Position numbers and translations under genes: made by a program. The notes below the pieces were generated by a model. That model had not been told where the DNA came from and ran no database searches. It was given only the letters and a program-made list of their open reading frames with translations. A DNA stretch of 9,735 nucleotides, from assembly GCA_012728155.1 (NCBI GenBank), contig JAAYFR010000446.1, positions 1 to 9,735 on the forward strand, given 5' to 3'. Below, in pieces: positions 6,535 through 9,735 of the stretch; positions within the stretch are counted from its first letter, which is position 1, and every line of letters begins with the position of its first letter. Origin of the DNA: Bacteroidales bacterium (lineage in GTDB: Bacteria; Bacteroidota; Bacteroidia; Bacteroidales; Dysgonomonadaceae).

Positions 6535-6925
6535 TTGTTCCATGATAGAAATTGACAAACACCATCACGAGAAAGGGAATTTAAGCGTAGTTGAAAATGG
6601 CAAAACAGTTCCTTTCAACGTGAAACGGGTGTACTATCTCTACGATGTTCCCGGTGGAGAGTCACGGGGCGGCCATGCTCACAAAGAACTTCAGCAGTTT
6701 ATTGTGGCAGCCAGCGGTAGTTTTGATGTAACATTAGACGATGGCGAGTTGAAAAGAACGTTCACCATATACCGTCCATACCGCGGATTACTTGTTGTTC
6801 CCGGTATTTGGAGAGAATTAGACAATTTTTCTTCCGGTTCTGTATGCTTGGTGTTAGCATCGACGGAATATTATGCGGATGATTATATAAGAGATTACAA
6901 CGAATTTAAAGAATATAAAAAATGA
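6512..6925 (+). CDS. fdtA: FdtA/QdtA-like dTDP-6-deoxyhexose 3,4-ketoisomerase paralogue 2
   Basis: A 137-residue cupin protein with the full motif RGGHAH (52-57; His55 and His57), preceded by YDVPGGE and followed by QQFIVAASGSFDV and GIWRELDNFSSGS. It should isomerise dTDP-4-keto-6-deoxyglucose to dTDP-3-keto-6-deoxyhexose in the cytosol, supplying the aminotransferase encoded at 7457-8575. FdtA (galacto product) and QdtA (gluco product) cannot be told apart from the sequence. Start: ATG 6512 inside the end of the previous gene; Met11 (6542), seven bases after that gene's stop, is possible, but the NIYDCSMIEIDKH segment before and around it resembles family N-termini, so I prefer the longer form. 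It overlaps the acyltransferase start by four bases (ATGA). Confidence 0.93.
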   Translation: MKKTNIYDCSMIEIDKHHHEKGNLSVVENGKTVPFNVKRVYYLYDVPGGESRGGHAHKELQQFIVAASGSFDVTLDDGELKRTFTIYRPYRGLLVVPGIWRELDNFSSGSVCLVLASTEYYADDYIRDYNEFKEYKK

Positions 6926-7464
6926 CATATATACATCCACGAACGGATGTTCTTTCCCAAAGAATAGGTGAGGACACAACTATCTGGCAGTTTTGCGTAA
7001 TCTTGCCCGACGCCCAAGTTGGGAATAACTGTAATATTTGTGCGTATGTATTCATAGAAAACGATGTAGTCATCGGAAACAATGTAACCATTAAAAGCGG
7101 CGTGCAGTTGTGGGATGGAATAACCATTGAAGACAATGTGTTTATCGGCCCCAATGCAACATTCACCAATGAATTGATTCCGAGATCGAAAGCTCACGAT
7201 ACCACCAAATTCAAACCCACGTTAGTGAAAAAAGGGGCATCCATCGGAGCGAATGCAACCATACTCCCGGGACTTGTGATTGGGGAGTATTCTTTCATCG
7301 GTGCGGGAAGTTTGGTAACAAAAGACATTCCCGATTACACATTCTGGTATGGAAATCCGGCAACTCAAAAAGGATACATAACCGAGGAAGGCATTTTACT
7401 GGATATGAATAAAAGGGACAAAAACGGTGTTGAACACATTTTAAAATCAGACACAAATGATTAA
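6922..7464 (+). CDS. Hexapeptide-repeat sugar N-acyltransferase (FdtC/QdtC-like)
   Basis: A 180-residue protein with left-handed beta-helix repeats [LIV]-G-x4 through most of its length, such as VGNNCN, IGNNVT, IEDNVFIGPNA, IGANATILPGLVIGE and IGAGSLV. The FTNELIPRSK segment is typical of acetyltransferases acting on nucleotide-linked 3-amino sugars (FdtC, QdtC, WbpD group). Its expected role is to transfer acetyl from acetyl-CoA to the C3 amine of dTDP-Fuc3N or dTDP-Qui3N, giving the N-acetylated donor, probably as a cytosolic trimer. The tight ATGA overlap with the ketoisomerase and 8-base overlap with the aminotransferase gene support this pathway role. The tail after residue 145 (YGNPATQKGYITEEG) is usual for the family. 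The exact acyl donor is inference. Confidence 0.9.
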   Translation: MTYIHPRTDVLSQRIGEDTTIWQFCVILPDAQVGNNCNICAYVFIENDVVIGNNVTIKSGVQLWDGITIEDNVFIGPNATFTNELIPRSKAHDTTKFKPTLVKKGASIGANATILPGLVIGEYSFIGAGSLVTKDIPDYTFWYGNPATQKGYITEEGILLDMNKRDKNGVEHILKSDTND

Positions 7465-8575
7465 ATTTCTTGAAATTCAAAAAATTACACAAAAATATTC
7501 CGACGAAATTCATCGGGCAGCATCTCGTGTGATCGACTCGGGCTGGTATCTTTTGGGTGAAGAAACCAACCGGTTCGAAAAGAACTATGCCCACTTTATC
7601 GGCACGAATTATTGTATTGGAGTTGCGAATGGGTTGGACGCTTTAAGGATAATTCTCAAAGCCTATATCGAATTGGGCATTATGCAGGAAGGAGATGAAG
7701 TTATTGTTCCGGCCAATACTTTTATCGCATCCATCCTCGCTATTACCGATAACAGGTTAATTCCGGTATTGGTTGAACCCGATATTAATTCTTATCAGAT
7801 TGACGACACCAAAATTGAAGAAGCCATTTCGCCCAAAACAAAGGCTATCATGATCGTTCACCTCTACGGACAATGCGCCTACACGGATAAAATTGGCGAA
7901 ATATGCAAAAGACACGGTTTAAAACTTATCGAAGATAACGCCCAGGCAACCGGATGCAAATTTAATGGAAAAATCACCGGCTCTTTAGGAGATGCTTCAG
8001 GGCACAGTTTTTACCCCGGTAAGAATCTGGGAGCGTTTGGTGATGGCGGAGCAATTACCACCAACAATAAAGAATTTGCAGAAACAGTAAGAGCATTGGC
8101 CAATTATGGGTCAAACGTTAAATACGTATTTGACTATCAGGGATTGAACAGCAGGTTAGATGAAATTCAGGCTGCTATTTTGGATGTAAAACTCAACTAT
8201 TTAGACGAAGACAATCAACGGCGAAAAGATATCGCGCGTTATTTTTTAACCCGGATACATAATCCGGAGGTTATCCTACCGAAAGTACAAGATTGGGAGT
8301 CGCACGTGTTTCACCTGTTTGTTATTCGTTCCGCCCATCGCGATAATTTGCTCCAATACCTCAACAACAACGGTGTTCAGGCGCTCATCCACTATCCGGT
8401 CCCCCCGCATAAACAAAAAGCCTATCGGGATTGGAATAAGCTTAGCTTGCCGGTAACCGAGAAAATTCATAACGAAGTGTTGAGCCTGCCCATAAGCCAG
8501 GTAATAACAGACGAAGAGGCCGAGACAGTAGTGAAAACCGTGAACTCTTTTCGACAGAACGATTTGAACAAATAG
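7457..8575 (+). CDS. fdtB: PLP-dependent sugar 3-aminotransferase (FdtB/QdtB-like, DegT/DnrJ/EryC1/StrS family)
   Basis: A 372-residue aminotransferase of normal length for the family. Visible motifs: GVANGLDAL (55-63), for binding the PLP phosphate; LIEDNAQATG with Asp160 and Gln163, which contact the PLP ring; SFYPGKNLGAFGDGGAI with Lys189 as the Schiff-base lysine; and NSRLDEIQA (231-239). It should place an amino group, usually from glutamate, on C3 of the dTDP-3-keto-6-deoxyhexose made by the ketoisomerase. The neighbouring 3,4-ketoisomerases, rather than a plain 4-keto pathway, point to C3 as the site. Start: ATG 7457, overlapping the acyltransferase stop by eight bases. The flippase starts two bases after its stop. 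I see no damage. Confidence 0.94.
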   Translation: MIKFLEIQKITQKYSDEIHRAASRVIDSGWYLLGEETNRFEKNYAHFIGTNYCIGVANGLDALRIILKAYIELGIMQEGDEVIVPANTFIASILAITDNRLIPVLVEPDINSYQIDDTKIEEAISPKTKAIMIVHLYGQCAYTDKIGEICKRHGLKLIEDNAQATGCKFNGKITGSLGDASGHSFYPGKNLGAFGDGGAITTNNKEFAETVRALANYGSNVKYVFDYQGLNSRLDEIQAAILDVKLNYLDEDNQRRKDIARYFLTRIHNPEVILPKVQDWESHVFHLFVIRSAHRDNLLQYLNNNGVQALIHYPVPPHKQKAYRDWNKLSLPVTEKIHNEVLSLPISQVITDEEAETVVKTVNSFRQNDLNK

Positions 8576-8577
8576 CA

Positions 8578-9735
8578 ATGAACAAACAACAGGCATCATA
8601 CCGGCAAATAATGAAAGCAACTTCTCTCTTTGGAGGAGTCCAGGTCTTTCAGATAATAATTTCGGTGGTACGCTCAAAATTTGTGGCGATACTGCTCGGA
8701 CCGTCCGGCATGGGTATAGTGGGATTACTTACTTCGACAACCGGGTTAGTGGCCGGCCTCACCAATTTCGGGCTGGGCACCAGCGCGATCAAAAATATAT
8801 CTGAAGCCAACGCAACTGAAGACGAACAAAGGATTTCAAAAGTCATTTCAGTTATGAGACGATTAATGTGGATAACCGGCATACTGGGAGCAGTTATAAC
8901 GCTCCTGTTTTCACCTTGGTTAAGTCAATTCACTTTCGGAAATAGAGAATATACAGGAGCATTTATCTGGATTTCAATTACGTTGCTCCTCAATCAACTA
9001 AGTACGGGAGAATTGGTGTTTTTGCAAGGACTTCGCAGGTTACAAGATTTGGCAAAAGCCAATGTTTACGGCAGTGTTGCCGGATTAATAGTTACAATAC
9101 CGCTTTATTACAAGTTTGGAGTTCAGGGAATTGTACCGGTAATTATTATCACAGCTATAATCACGTTGTTTTTCTCGTGGTACTTTGCGAAAAAGATAAA
9201 AATTAAAAAAACAACACTTACCAACGAGGCCATCATGGTAGAAGGCAAAAGTATGTTGGTAATGGGTTTTATGATCAGTTTAAGCGGATTGATATCGATT
9301 GTCGTGGCTTATCTGCTTCGAATTTTCATAAATCGCACAGGAAACGTGGCAGACGTGGGGTTATACAATGCCGGATTCACAATTATCAACACGTATGTGG
9401 GAATGATTTTCACAGCGATGGCTACTGATTATTATCCCCGGTTATCGGCAGTGGCGAACAGCAATGAAGAATGCAACCAAAGCATCAACCAGCAATCCGA
9501 AATCGCTTTGCTGATATTAGCGCCGGTATTGATCGGTTTTCTTGTATTCATCAACTGGGCTGTTATCCTTTTATACTCGACTCAATTTTTAGCTATTACC
9601 GGAATGATATATTGGGCATCCCTGGGTATATTTTTCAAGGCTGTAAGCTGGGCAATCGCATTTGTTTTTTTGGCTAAAGGAGCCAGTAAACTCTTCTTCT
9701 GGAATGAATTGGCAGGAAACACATATACGTTGGGT
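8578..9735 (+). CDS. wzx: Wzx-type O-antigen/polysaccharide repeat-unit flippase, 3' end missing
   Basis: An open frame of 386 codons running off the right edge without a stop. It encodes a polytopic membrane protein starting MNKQQASYRQIMKATSLFGG, with many hydrophobic helices (for example about residues 98-112, 167-180, 185-202, 230-250, 310-330) and the motifs LLGPSGMGIVGLL, TNFGLGTSAIKNI and TDYYPRLSAVA typical of Bacteroidetes O-antigen translocases related to WzxE. It would flip undecaprenyl-linked repeat units to the periplasmic face. Family members are usually about 420-480 residues, so roughly the last 40-100 are outside the window. The ATG at 8578 is two bases after the aminotransferase stop, so translation is probably coupled. 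WzxE in enterobacterial common antigen loci also lies next to a sugar aminotransferase gene (wecE), a parallel arrangement. Confidence 0.93.
   Translation, partial: MNKQQASYRQIMKATSLFGGVQVFQIIISVVRSKFVAILLGPSGMGIVGLLTSTTGLVAGLTNFGLGTSAIKNISEANATEDEQRISKVISVMRRLMWITGILGAVITLLFSPWLSQFTFGNREYTGAFIWISITLLLNQLSTGELVFLQGLRRLQDLAKANVYGSVAGLIVTIPLYYKFGVQGIVPVIIITAIITLFFSWYFAKKIKIKKTTLTNEAIMVEGKSMLVMGFMISLSGLISIVVAYLLRIFINRTGNVADVGLYNAGFTIINTYVGMIFTAMATDYYPRLSAVANSNEECNQSINQQSEIALLILAPVLIGFLVFINWAVILLYSTQFLAITGMIYWASLGIFFKAVSWAIAFVFLAKGASKLFFWNELAGNTYTLG

Noticed and set aside
8276..8677. Minus-strand frames of 133 and 77 codons across the aminotransferase and flippase starts (8276-8677, 8649-8882)
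   Set aside because: Both lie opposite strongly recognisable plus-strand genes and show no domain of their own.
1..9735. CRISPR array, tRNA/rRNA genes, insertion sequences or prophage
   Set aside because: No spaced repeats, tRNA cloverleaf, transposase or phage-like gene was seen on reading through; the only repeats are the short tandem ones listed.

Overview
The window looks like part of the chromosome of a Bacteroidota member, probably order Bacteroidales. The coding DNA is moderately AT-rich, genes lack clear Shine-Dalgarno sites, two promoter-like -7 boxes match the Bacteroidetes TAnnTTTG pattern, and the cell-surface proteins are of Bacteroidetes type. The genus cannot be told from the sequence.

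Layout. (1) Bases 1-1944, minus strand: a secreted right-handed beta-helix protein (1944 to 649), then a small lipoprotein (539 to 87), then a perfect 13-bp hairpin with a T-tract that acts as terminator (1-40). A block of tandem heptads (555-589) and CGTCTTC-type repeats (615-646) lies between the two genes. (2) Bases 1945-2817: a long, very AT-rich divergent intergenic region with weak promoter candidates in both directions, a possible attenuator hairpin and a doubtful 42-codon ORF. (3) Bases 2818-9735, plus strand: the start of a surface polysaccharide (capsule, exopolysaccharide or O-antigen) operon. It holds a Wza-like outer-membrane export lipoprotein, a Wzc-like chain-length regulator with a C-terminal tyrosine kinase, two tandem FdtA/WxcM-type sugar 3,4-ketoisomerases, a hexapeptide-repeat acyltransferase, a PLP-dependent sugar aminotransferase, and a Wzx flippase that runs off the right edge.

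How they work together. The four sugar genes overlap by 4 to 23 bases and form a compact cassette. From dTDP-4-keto-6-deoxyglucose, a ketoisomerase moves the keto group to C3, the aminotransferase puts an amine there and the acyltransferase acetylates it. The product would be dTDP-Fuc3NAc or dTDP-Qui3NAc. The dTDP-sugar precursor genes (rmlA, rmlB), glycosyltransferases, polymerase and initiating transferase are not in the window. The flippase moves lipid-linked repeat units across the inner membrane; the Wzc-like and Wza-like proteins control chain length and export.

The strongest oddity is an in-frame TGA in the signal peptide of the export lipoprotein (2854-2856): the reading frame on both sides of it is plainly one gene. 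Second is the pair of ketoisomerase paralogues, the first of which has Tyr where the second has the second His of the HAH motif. I did not find a clearly new biological system; the rest fits a known type of polysaccharide locus.
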